From an uncultured Sphingomonadaceae bacterium (GTDB lineage: Bacteria > Pseudomonadota > Alphaproteobacteria > Sphingomonadales > Sphingomonadaceae), in the NCBI GenBank assembly GCA_947495985.1, contig CANMBD010000003.1, positions 186,001 through 250,000 on the forward strand: 64,000 bases of DNA, given 5' to 3'. A model generated the notes under the pieces. That model saw only the letters and a program-made list of their open reading frames with translations, searched no databases and had not been told where the DNA came from. The position numbers and the translations under genes were made by a program. Positions 43,651 through 50,412 of the stretch are shown piece by piece (within the stretch, counting starts at the first letter, position 1; the number at the start of each line of letters is the position of its first letter).

Positions 43651-45222
43651 ATGCCCAATCTCTCAAGTCGAAAGATCAAGATCGGCCTCGGCTGTTTCGG
43701 TGTAGTCCTGATAATGATCATCCTTGCAATAGCGGCCTTTTTATCTGGATTGGACGAACCGCTGTCTGCGCCTGAGCCGACGAAAATTAAAACGGAAGTG
43801 CGTCTGGAAGACCAGACATCAACCATCTTCATTCCGGTCAGCGGCAGCTTGCAGATTTTCGAAGACGCTTTGAACAAGGATGTGCCTTGGCTGTTGGCAG
43901 ACATCAATGAACCACAAAAAATATGTCTCAAAACCAAATCAAAACTAATCCCCGATATATCGTGCCGCCTAGTTGGCAAAGTGGAACGTGGACGTATTCG
44001 TCTTACCGGTTCAGGTCAGTATCTTAAAATTTCCATTCCCGTCAGCACCCGTATTCAAGCGCAAAATATTGGCGGTATTGTAAAACGCGAAACAGCTACA
44101 GGTTCAGTAGCCGTAACGATGCGTGCGAAGCTATCATTGAGCCAAAATTGGCAACCATCGGCAAAAGTTGATGTCGATTATGACTGGGGCACAAAGATAG
44201 GCATCGATTTTCTGGACCAACGTATTGAATTTTCATCGCGTGTTGATCCGGAAATCAGAAAAATTGCAGTGCAGATTGAGAGACGTTTACCGCAGCTCAT
44301 CCGGAATTTGAATGCGCGAAAAAAAGCCCAAGCCATTTGGGCAGAGGGCTTCACATCGGCTCGCGCCAAGTCCGATCCGGAAATCTGGGTACGCTTTACG
44401 CCGCAGCAAATTGGCTTTGCTGGATATACCGTTCGTGGTCGACGTCTGATCGTTAATCTTGCTGCACGCGCGCAAACCGAAACAATTTTTGGCAGTCGGC
44501 CGAAGGATCCCGAGGTTACGCAGCTCCCCAACCTCATGAAGTCGCTGCCGCCCGAGGGAATCCGGGTCCATGTTCCTTTCCACATCCCCTATTCCGTGTT
44601 CCAAAAACCAATTGAGAAAGCATTGCAGCTTGGAGAATTCCAAACTGTTAAAATGGAAGACGGAACGCAGGTTCAGGCCCGTTTTAACAATGTTGAAGTT
44701 TTTGGTGCTGACGGCGGTAAGATTGCCATTGGGATAGGCCTTACCATTGAGGAACCCATAAGTTGGTTTGGCGATGTCGAGGGCAAGATCTGGATATTGG
44801 CGAGGCCGCGCCTGGATCTCGCTAACAAGATTATTGGAATTTCCAATCTGTCCGTCGTCAGCCGAACCAATAGCCGATTGTTCAACAAACTGGTTGGGGC
44901 GGTAAGCAAAGATGAAATCGACAGGGAGTTTATCAGCAAGATAAGCTACGATTTTTCAAATAACTATGATGATGGCCTGCAGAAAGCCGATGAATGGCTG
45001 AAGGCAGAACCGCTTGAGGGGTTCGTATTCCGAGGCCGTCTTATCAGTGCTGATCTGGAGCGTTTGCATATCATGCCGAATGGATTGATTGTTCAAGCGC
45101 GCGCCGTCGGAGACGGAAGAATGTACTATGCCCCAGGCGAAGCCGCCTCGTTGGTTGCCAAAAGGCGCAAGCGCCGAGCTGACCGAGAACGGAATGGAAA
45201 TACTATTCAATCAAAAAATTGA
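43651..45222 (+). CDS. DUF4403 family membrane-anchored protein
   Basis: The ATG at 43651 is preferred over a TTG at 43630. The 523-residue protein has one N-terminal membrane helix (IGLGCFGVVLIMIILAIAAF) and a long periplasmic strand-rich region with DUF4403 features: repeated two-fold beta units containing TSTIFIPVSGSL, VDYDWGTKIGIDFLD, YTVRGRRLIVNLAARAQT, and IRVHVPFHIPYSVFQ. The fold recalls tubular lipid-binding or bactericidal-permeability-type domains. It is probably an envelope protein; its exact function is unknown. It shares its transcript with the channel-like gene. Confidence 0.8.
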   Translation: MPNLSSRKIKIGLGCFGVVLIMIILAIAAFLSGLDEPLSAPEPTKIKTEVRLEDQTSTIFIPVSGSLQIFEDALNKDVPWLLADINEPQKICLKTKSKLIPDISCRLVGKVERGRIRLTGSGQYLKISIPVSTRIQAQNIGGIVKRETATGSVAVTMRAKLSLSQNWQPSAKVDVDYDWGTKIGIDFLDQRIEFSSRVDPEIRKIAVQIERRLPQLIRNLNARKKAQAIWAEGFTSARAKSDPEIWVRFTPQQIGFAGYTVRGRRLIVNLAARAQTETIFGSRPKDPEVTQLPNLMKSLPPEGIRVHVPFHIPYSVFQKPIEKALQLGEFQTVKMEDGTQVQARFNNVEVFGADGGKIAIGIGLTIEEPISWFGDVEGKIWILARPRLDLANKIIGISNLSVVSRTNSRLFNKLVGAVSKDEIDREFISKISYDFSNNYDDGLQKADEWLKAEPLEGFVFRGRLISADLERLHIMPNGLIVQARAVGDGRMYYAPGEAASLVAKRRKRRADRERNGNTIQSKN

Positions 45223-45578
45223 TGACGCGGCAAGTCGACACGGCGCACGTTTTTTTCAACGCGGACAATAACAGAAATTGAAAACATTCCTCAGGCTACT
45301 GAACAAATTTGCTTCAGCTATTTGCATCGGTTAACCCAGAAGCCACAACTATTTCTCCGTTGCTCCCAGACTCGATATTTGCCATTGTCGAAAAGCAGAT
45401 CGGTAAATCCCGGCTGTGAGGCTTCGTAACCTCCAATGTTGTCGCCGGTCAGATATTCTGACCGGGTGGCCGTCACGTATGTCCAGGGTCCGCCTAAAGG
45501 TGGCGGCGCTCCGTGGCAACGTGGAGTTACGAACGCCCGGTTACGGGCCAGCCTCCAATTCATACGTTCGGAGGCTTT

Positions 45579-46052
45579 ATGACCAAATCCCTATATTTAA
45601 CTTCCATTTTAGCGCTCACAGTTGGTTGTGGACCTTCCGCTCCGAGTGAGGCGGAGTATAAATCAGCGGTTGAGGATTTCTGGCCAACCGCGCAGGCGAA
45701 GTGGGCTGAGAAAGCCGAGTTTTTCGATAGTCATGCAGAAAGTTTTCGCAGAGGCGCGGAATTGCGCCGCAGCGTTTCGGCCAGTCTTGGTAGAGAAGAC
45801 GACGGAGCATCTACCGACAAAACCGCTAATGAGTCTGCCGATGCGGCAAGATTTTCGCGCTGGTTAAGCACAGCATCTGTTGAAGATGTCGAAAACATAC
45901 GGTGCATTCCTGCCACCAACTTGCCTGGCGAAAATTGTGAGATGGAAATATTTATCAAAGGGCTTGATGGGAAAGATGATAAGATTAGCGGCGCGTGGCG
46001 CTTTGATCAGTTGAACGGTAAACTGGCGATTGTTGGGTATGTACAGAACTAG
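45579..46052 (+). CDS. Small lipoprotein, unknown family
   Basis: The ATG at 45579 follows GGAGG at good spacing. The 157-residue protein has a short signal peptide and lipobox ILALTVGC, then a soluble domain (EYKSAVEDFWPTAQAKWAEK helix; a Cys pair in VENIRCIPATNLPGENCEME). I do not recognise the family. The gene ends in the first of two strong tandem hairpins, and its stop codon is inside the stem. Confidence 0.65.
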   Translation: MTKSLYLTSILALTVGCGPSAPSEAEYKSAVEDFWPTAQAKWAEKAEFFDSHAESFRRGAELRRSVSASLGREDDGASTDKTANESADAARFSRWLSTASVEDVENIRCIPATNLPGENCEMEIFIKGLDGKDDKISGAWRFDQLNGKLAIVGYVQN

Positions 46053-46120
46053 ATGGCGCGCGTCGCCATCTGGCCCAGGAAACAGTTACCTTTGATAGAT
46101 GAAGGTAACTGTTTCCTGGG
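46051..46120 (+). terminator. Tandem perfect hairpins after the lipoprotein gene
   Basis: The first hairpin is AGATGGCG (46051-46058) with CGCCATCT (46064-46071) around five bases. The second has 19-bp perfect arms (46074-46092 and 46102-46120) around a 9-base loop. There is no long T-run, so intrinsic termination is not certain. The stems may instead protect or regulate the RNA. Confidence 0.55.
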
Positions 46121-46187
46121 GGTAACTATTTTCGGCTCACCCGTTTTTTGCCTGGGTTTACGGGTAGAAAGAAGGAAGAGAGTTAGC

Positions 46188-46583
46188 ATGCTCTGCTGGA
46201 TTGCAACATTATGCCGCAAGACCGTTGCGCTGATTGATATTTATGACATGCAGATGGTGATAACCGTTTTCAGCGTCCAGGCCATGTCGTTGGTTGCGAT
46301 TGCTAGTTTTGATATGGGCTCGCTTGGCCTTGTGGGAATGCTGTTTTCTCTGACCCTATTCGCAGTGCTGATCAGGCCAGATACAATAGCTTCACAGACC
46401 TTACTCCAAACCCAGCTCGACCTTATCGGTATTGAGCGCCAGCTGGCACTGAGAAAGCGATGGGCGCTTTATTCAGGCGAGCGAACGGGACGACTCATTT
46501 CCCGCAGAGAAAGCGTCGACTGTTTTCAGGCAGCCTCAATGACCGATTCTGGTCAGGATACGAGAACTGGGCAGAGGTGGTGA
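46188..46583 (+). CDS. Membrane protein of unknown function
   Basis: The ATG at 46188 follows GGAAGAGAG. The longer frame from 46053 crosses the hairpins and is unlikely. The 131-residue protein has two membrane helices (VFSVQAMSLVAIASFDMG and LVGMLFSLTLFAVLI) and a charged C-terminal tail (LDLIGIERQLALRKRWALYS). No family is recognised. It is 4 bp before the gene at 46588, so the two are probably cotranscribed. Confidence 0.5.
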   Translation: MLCWIATLCRKTVALIDIYDMQMVITVFSVQAMSLVAIASFDMGSLGLVGMLFSLTLFAVLIRPDTIASQTLLQTQLDLIGIERQLALRKRWALYSGERTGRLISRRESVDCFQAASMTDSGQDTRTGQRW

Positions 46584-46587
46584 AATC

Positions 46588-47040
46588 ATGATAGGCAATT
46601 TATTTGCTGAGCCGGTTGATCCGGATCTAATCCTCCAGGATACGGCCAGAGAGCATCAAGATCACGAGATACGCGCAATGGCGAGTCTCACACTCGGCAT
46701 GGGCCTAGATGACGCTTATTTTGCCGTTCAAGAGCTAATCCAAGCTGCGCGGTTAATCATATTATGCCCGAATGAAGGGAAAACCGTTTTATCAAATATA
46801 CTTTCCGACAACTGGTGCGACTATCAGCGGTGTATTTATTTTTGCGTTGCCGGTCGAGGGCAGGGTAAAATGATAAAAATGCTCGAGACGTTTGCGCATA
46901 TATTGGAAGCCAGAGGACGCGCTGACAAATTTTTGCGAGAACAGGGCGTCAAAAGACGAAAGCTCAAGGACCCTTATCATCAGTTTCTATCTGCCAATCT
47001 CAATTGCAATATCAGCTTCTCAGCTGGATCCAAAATTTAA
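46588..47040 (+). CDS. Hypothetical helical protein
   Basis: The 150-residue soluble protein is mostly helical (LDDAYFAVQELIQAARLIIL; MIKMLETFAHILEARGRADK) with two mid-protein Cys and a basic C-terminal region (LREQGVKRRKLKDPYHQF). I do not recognise it. It may bind nucleic acid through the basic tail. It ends before the iteron-like array. Confidence 0.5.
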   Translation: MIGNLFAEPVDPDLILQDTAREHQDHEIRAMASLTLGMGLDDAYFAVQELIQAARLIILCPNEGKTVLSNILSDNWCDYQRCIYFCVAGRGQGKMIKMLETFAHILEARGRADKFLREQGVKRRKLKDPYHQFLSANLNCNISFSAGSKI

Positions 47041-47148
47041 GCGGCCAGGTTGCGGCAAACGCACACCGTTTTAAAGTTAATTTAAGACGTCAAAATCAGG
47101 CAATTCAGAGACAGTAAGCAGGAATTATTAAAAGTGGCACACCTTACG

Positions 47149-47170
47149 GGCCCATGGCTGGGCCGGTTTT
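47149..47170 (+). terminator. Candidate terminator hairpin
   Basis: GGCCCA-TGGC-TGGGCC forms a 6-bp GC-rich stem followed by GG and TTTT. It lies between the gene at 46588 and the repeat array. Confidence 0.4.
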
Positions 47171-47193
47171 GTTTGTATTTCAGTGGTTTATCC

Positions 47194-47275
47194 TGTCAGC
47201 ATCGCTGACAGATTTGTCAGCCCTGCTGACAACCACCCCTCTAGCCGCAGAATTCCTAGGCTGACAATGCTGACA
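47194..47275. repeat. Iteron-like array of GCTGACA motifs
   Basis: Six copies of a 7-base motif occur. Two inverted pairs are TGTCAGC-3 bp-GCTGACA (47194-47210 and 47215-47231, 21 bp apart, two helical turns). Two direct copies of GCTGACA follow at 47260 and 47269 (9 bp apart). No coding frame crosses the array convincingly. It could be an origin, a transfer site or an operator array. Confidence 0.6.
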
Positions 47276-47380
47276 ATAAAATTTGCGTTCAAGGGGAGCG
47301 AAACCGATTTTCTAAGTGTTCGAAATGTTGGTTTTTTCTGAGATGAAATCACGACGCGAAGGCAATGAGGATATTGCGAA

Positions 47381-47629
47381 TTGAGGGGGTGCTATTATGC
47401 CTTATTCGGCGAGATTATTTATTCGGGTAAACGCGGATCGAGTCGATATGCTTCATCGTTTCGATATGCGAAACAGGAACAAAAATTTCGTCGCCATTGC
47501 TCCGTTCTCCCGCATCAGGCTTCCGACGAACTCAATCCACAGGCTCCAACACCGCAGCAGATTGAGGACGAGATTAAGGCACTCGAAAATTGGATAGACG
47601 ATCTCGAAACTGGGCAGAAGGCTATTTGA
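47381..47629 (+). CDS. Doubtful small ORF after the iteron-like array
   Basis: Two overlapping frames are both partly plausible. One, from ATG 47397, starts MPYSARLFIRVNADRVDMLH; the other, from TTG 47381, ends in an acidic helix (QQIEDEIKALENWIDDLETG). A single frameshift would join the good halves into one protein. It may be one decayed gene or none. Confidence is low because neither frame has a convincing ribosome site. Confidence 0.2.
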   Translation: MRGCYYALFGEIIYSGKRGSSRYASSFRYAKQEQKFRRHCSVLPHQASDELNPQAPTPQQIEDEIKALENWIDDLETGQKAI

Positions 47630-47763
47630 ATCGCCCACGATTGACGTCTTTATACTGAAGGAGGCTGCCTAATTAAGTCCGGAATTGTAACATTTCGCTG
47701 TGAATTCACTAAGCGTCATTTCAGCAATTCGTTGTATTTTTGGGCGCCCAATTGAAGACCGCC

Positions 47764-48171
47764 TTAGTGTTTTTGTGATTTAGCTGGAAAAAAATGCAAA
47801 ACGGAAATTCGCAAATGTGAGATTGATCCGCTCTCCCAGGGCAGTACTAATCTCCATTTACCAACTAGACCCTCAATCCGTTCGACCGCGATCATTGCCG
47901 CAATAGCCAAACTTTCTATCAACAATGCTAATATGATAGCGGTGGAACCCCAATCTGGTTGATATTCACTTACGAAAATAATCAGAGCCAAAGGGAGCGC
48001 GATTACGATAATGGCTAGGTATTTTAGGATCACAACTACATATGCATTCTCTGGCTTAAGTGTCTCAAAGAACGAATGCTGAGCTCGATCAGTGCTCTCG
48101 GCTTCGCGTTTTTCATTCTTAAATGCTTCGCGTAAAGCCTCGTTTTCTCTGGGCTCTCCATGTGATTTCAT
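47764..48171 (-). CDS. Two-TM membrane protein next to the island repressor
   Basis: The 135-residue protein has a charged N-terminal region, two adjacent membrane helices (VVVILKYLAIIVIALPLALIIF; STAIILALLIESLAIAAMIA) and a basic C-terminus. The gene begins 4 bp after the Xre repressor stop, so the two are cotranscribed. No family is recognised. Small membrane proteins in lysogeny-type operons are sometimes superinfection-exclusion or abortive factors, but no motif here supports that directly. Confidence 0.6.
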   Translation of the reverse strand: MKSHGEPRENEALREAFKNEKREAESTDRAQHSFFETLKPENAYVVVILKYLAIIVIALPLALIIFVSEYQPDWGSTAIILALLIESLAIAAMIAVERIEGLVGKWRLVLPWESGSISHLRISVLHFFPAKSQKH

Positions 48172-48175
48172 CGTT

Positions 48176-48568
48176 TTACTCCGCCACTAACTTCTTCAAC
48201 AATGGATCAACCGAACTCTTGTCCAAACCTGATTCATCTTGAAGATTCAATATTACCGCCACCGCTTTGTTCGTATTTTTCGCATTCAACTCCAAGCCCT
48301 CTTCAGACAAAAAAGAAAACGCGCGTTCGATGCTGTCGGAAATTTTGTCGAGATCCTTGTTGCTCGGTTTGCTTTTGCCAAAAAGGATCCAGTTCGCATC
48401 TACCGCGTAGGTTTCGCAAATCTGCATGATCAGACTGAGAGGGGGATCGAAGGCTCCGCGCTCGTAATTTTTGTAGGAACTTTTGGGTACTGATAGCTGC
48501 TCGGCAAAGTCGATCTGATTGAGACCAGCGGCCGCGCGAACCTCGGCCATCCTTTTTCCTATTGACAT
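48176..48568 (-). CDS. Xre-family repressor-like regulator of the island
   Basis: The 130-residue protein has an N-terminal helix-turn-helix (IGKRMAEVRAAAGLNQIDFA, then SVPKSSYKNYERGAFDPPL, and YAVDANWILFG, the ending typical of phage-type repressors) and a C-terminal helical region with Asp/Ser-rich sequence. It is divergent from the excisionase-like genes, with a 111-bp A+T-rich region between. This is the usual repressor/excisionase switch layout, so it probably keeps excision and integrase genes off. Confidence 0.8.
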   Translation of the reverse strand: MSIGKRMAEVRAAAGLNQIDFAEQLSVPKSSYKNYERGAFDPPLSLIMQICETYAVDANWILFGKSKPSNKDLDKISDSIERAFSFLSEEGLELNAKNTNKAVAVILNLQDESGLDKSSVDPLLKKLVAE

Positions 48569-48679
48569 CATGCCTTCTCGTATGGTTTCATAATTTAGTC
48601 CAAAGTATCATATTCTGTACCAATGATGTGATTCTTGGATAAATGTAGCAGCAGTTAGCATGGGAGCCAAGAATAAGAC

Positions 48680-48874
48680 ATGGAACAATTCGAGAGCCCA
48701 AGAGCATTAGCTCAACGTTGCGGGTGGCCTGAAAGGCGCATTCGGACATTAATTGCTCAAAAGAAACTAAGGCACCTCAGGATCGGAGCCAATCTTTACA
48801 TTCCGTCAGGAGCACTGGAAGAGTTCGTTACAGCGAACATGGTGGATCCCATACCAGTCAAGAAATCAAGCTAG
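48680..48874 (+). CDS. Excisionase-like helix-turn-helix protein
   Basis: The 64-residue protein is a single MerR/excisionase-type DNA-binding domain (FESPRALAQRCGWPERRIRT, LIAQKKLRHLRIGANLYIPS, then ALEEF). It lies between the repressor and the integrase on the integrase strand and is followed after 3 bp by a second small DNA-binding gene. It is the likely recombination directionality factor. Confidence 0.7.
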   Translation: MEQFESPRALAQRCGWPERRIRTLIAQKKLRHLRIGANLYIPSGALEEFVTANMVDPIPVKKSS

Positions 48875-48877
48875 GCC

Positions 48878-49123
48878 ATGAAAGATCTCCGCAAATTACC
48901 AACCTGGCCAGCGAGACTTAGTGAAGATAGCGCAGCCGCTTACATGAGCGTCAGCAAGTCTACTTTTCGCACGAGAGTTGCTGATCGTTTATATCCTCAG
49001 CCGATACAGGATGGTTCTCTCAAATTTTGGTCACGGATACAATTGGACAGGCATATCGCCGCTCAATTCGGCTACACAAATTTCCAGTCAAGTGAGGACA
49101 GCACGTGGGCAGATCTTCGCTAA
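48878..49123 (+). CDS. AlpA-like small DNA-binding protein
   Basis: The 81-residue protein has a winged-helix core (RLSEDSAAAYMSVSKSTFRT, then DRLYPQPIQDGSLKFWSRIQ), comparable to AlpA/excisionase domains. It overlaps the integrase start by 19 bp, so it is coupled to it. It could be a second directionality factor or an activator of the integrase. Confidence 0.65.
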   Translation: MKDLRKLPTWPARLSEDSAAAYMSVSKSTFRTRVADRLYPQPIQDGSLKFWSRIQLDRHIAAQFGYTNFQSSEDSTWADLR

Positions 49124-50178
49124 AAAACATCTGTCAAAAGCAAGGCCGTATCTATTTTCGGCGAAAAGTAGCGGGTAGAGACACCTATATTCGATTGCCG
49201 GAACTGGATGACCCAGATTTTGCCGTTGAGTATCAAAGAGTATCTTCACCAGAAAACAAGAGGCGACGCGTCGCTGCGGATACAATGGCGGCGTTGGTCA
49301 TCGATTATCGAAAGAGCTCCGAATACCAGCTCATTAAATCACCAAAAACAAAACGTAATAAAGCACGCTATTTGGCAATGATCGAGAGTGAGGACGGTCA
49401 TCGAACCGTCAGTGGATGCAAGAATCCCCATGTGCGAAAAATGCGTGACCGCTATCTCGATAAGCCAGGAAAAGCGAATAACTGGCTGAGCACGTTTCGG
49501 TCCTTGATGAAATATGCGGTTGAGAACTCTTGGCGTGATGACAATCCTGCGATTGGCATCAAACCTCTAGATACCGGTGAGCATGAGCCTTGGCCGACAG
49601 AAGTATTGCGGGCAGCTTTGGATGTCGCAAGCCCGATGATGCGTCTAGCGATCATCACCGGTTTTTGCAGCGGCGCAAGAGTAGGCGACGTCATCCGAAT
49701 GCAGCATAGTTGGCATGATGGCCAAATGATGCAATTTGTGACAGCAAAAGTGGTGGGTAAAAAGGACAAAGGCGTCGGAGTTGCCGTTCCCATGCATCCT
49801 TTGTGGCTTGCGGAAATAGAGAAAGTTCCCAGACGATCTCTTACCGTGCTCTACGACAGAAGTGGATCCCCATTCAGTAGTCCGAAGGCGATTCAAGAAA
49901 GAATGCGTAGGCTCATGGCTGAAATCGGTTCACCAACATATTTGAGCAATGGTAAGCCGAAGCTATACAGTTTCCACGGCCTTCGCAAAAATGCGGCCTG
50001 CTATCTTGCCGAATTAGGGCTTAGCGATAATCAGATCGGCTCCATCTGTGGCATGACGCCGCCGACGGTGCGGCATTACACCAAACGGAAACGTATTCTC
50101 ATGGTCGCAGAAGGTGTGGCGAGCAGAGTCACAAGGGGGGACGTCCTACCCTTAAAAGGGGGACGAAATGGCAAGTAA
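49105..50178 (+). CDS. Tyrosine recombinase (island integrase)
   Basis: The start is a GTG at 49105 inside the preceding gene. The 357-residue protein has a core-binding N-terminal region and a C-terminal catalytic domain with R192 in GFCSGARVGDV, HGLRKNAA (H291 and R294) and the nucleophile Y325 in HYTK, preceded by H324. These are the tyrosine-recombinase residues. It points toward the tRNA-Glu gene 26 bp away, with the 44-bp repeat at the tRNA and at 28700. It should integrate the island into the tRNA 3' end and excise it with the small upstream proteins. Confidence 0.92.
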   Translation: MGRSSLKNICQKQGRIYFRRKVAGRDTYIRLPELDDPDFAVEYQRVSSPENKRRRVAADTMAALVIDYRKSSEYQLIKSPKTKRNKARYLAMIESEDGHRTVSGCKNPHVRKMRDRYLDKPGKANNWLSTFRSLMKYAVENSWRDDNPAIGIKPLDTGEHEPWPTEVLRAALDVASPMMRLAIITGFCSGARVGDVIRMQHSWHDGQMMQFVTAKVVGKKDKGVGVAVPMHPLWLAEIEKVPRRSLTVLYDRSGSPFSSPKAIQERMRRLMAEIGSPTYLSNGKPKLYSFHGLRKNAACYLAELGLSDNQIGSICGMTPPTVRHYTKRKRILMVAEGVASRVTRGDVLPLKGGRNGK

Positions 50179-50204
50179 GGAGAAAAAATTATGACAAATC
50201 AAAA

Positions 50205-50248
50205 TGGTGACCCCTACGGGAATCGAACCCGTGTTTCAGCCGTGAAAG
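50205..50248 (-). repeat. Right attachment site inside tRNA-Glu
   Basis: This 44-bp copy covers the tRNA 3' part from CCA to the anticodon loop and is identical to 28700-28743, 21505 bp away. Integration leaves the tRNA intact. Confidence 0.9.
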
Positions 50249-50279
50249 GGCCGCGTCCTAACCGCTAGACGAAGGGGCC
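50205..50279 (-). tRNA. tRNA-Glu (anticodon UUC)
   Basis: The 75-base gene folds as a standard cloverleaf: acceptor 5' GGCCCCT pairs with AGGGGTC, the anticodon loop is CTTTCAC with TTC at its centre, the T arm has GGTTCGAATCC, and CCA is encoded. It lies in the recJ-side chromosome and serves as integration site. A promoter-like pair lies upstream. Confidence 0.95.
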
Positions 50280-50319
50280 GTACCAATGCCCGAAAGCATC
50301 ACTGAACAGCGAGATTGGG

Positions 50320-50348
50320 CGATTAGGGATATCGGGCGCTTTGGTCAA
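50320..50348 (-). promoter_or_regulatory. Candidate tRNA-Glu promoter
   Basis: On the minus strand TTGACC and TAATCG are separated by 17 bp, about 41 bp before the tRNA start. The -35 is good and the -10 is weaker. It lies between recJ and the tRNA. Confidence 0.4.
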
Positions 50349-50412
50349 CCCCTTATTGGCGGTTTGCGGGCATATTTACCGATATTTATTGCGAACCCCA
50401 GAGTGGATGGGA

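Larger units (their letters stand above)
28700..50248. mobile_element. Integrated genomic island in tRNA-Glu (about 21.5 kb)
   Basis: The ends are a perfect 44-bp direct repeat. The right copy completes an intact tRNA-Glu gene and the left copy is an isolated tRNA 3' fragment. A tyrosine integrase with two excisionase-like genes and a divergent repressor lies at the tRNA end; a RepC-like initiator lies at the other. No relaxase, coupling protein or type IV secretion gene is visible, so it is not self-transmissible from what is seen here. Cargo covers efflux, envelope, ion-channel and regulatory genes. Confidence 0.85.

Noticed and set aside
45318..45563. 81-codon minus-strand frame (contains GGPWTYVTATRSEYLTG)
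   Set aside because: It looks somewhat protein-like but overlaps the upstream region of the lipoprotein gene and has no start signal; left out as a gene, could be a remnant.
47149..47380. CRISPR-like reading of the GCTGACA repeats
   Set aside because: Units are only 7 bp, mixed in orientation and with spacers of 2-28 bp; this is iteron- or operator-like, not CRISPR. No cas genes are present.
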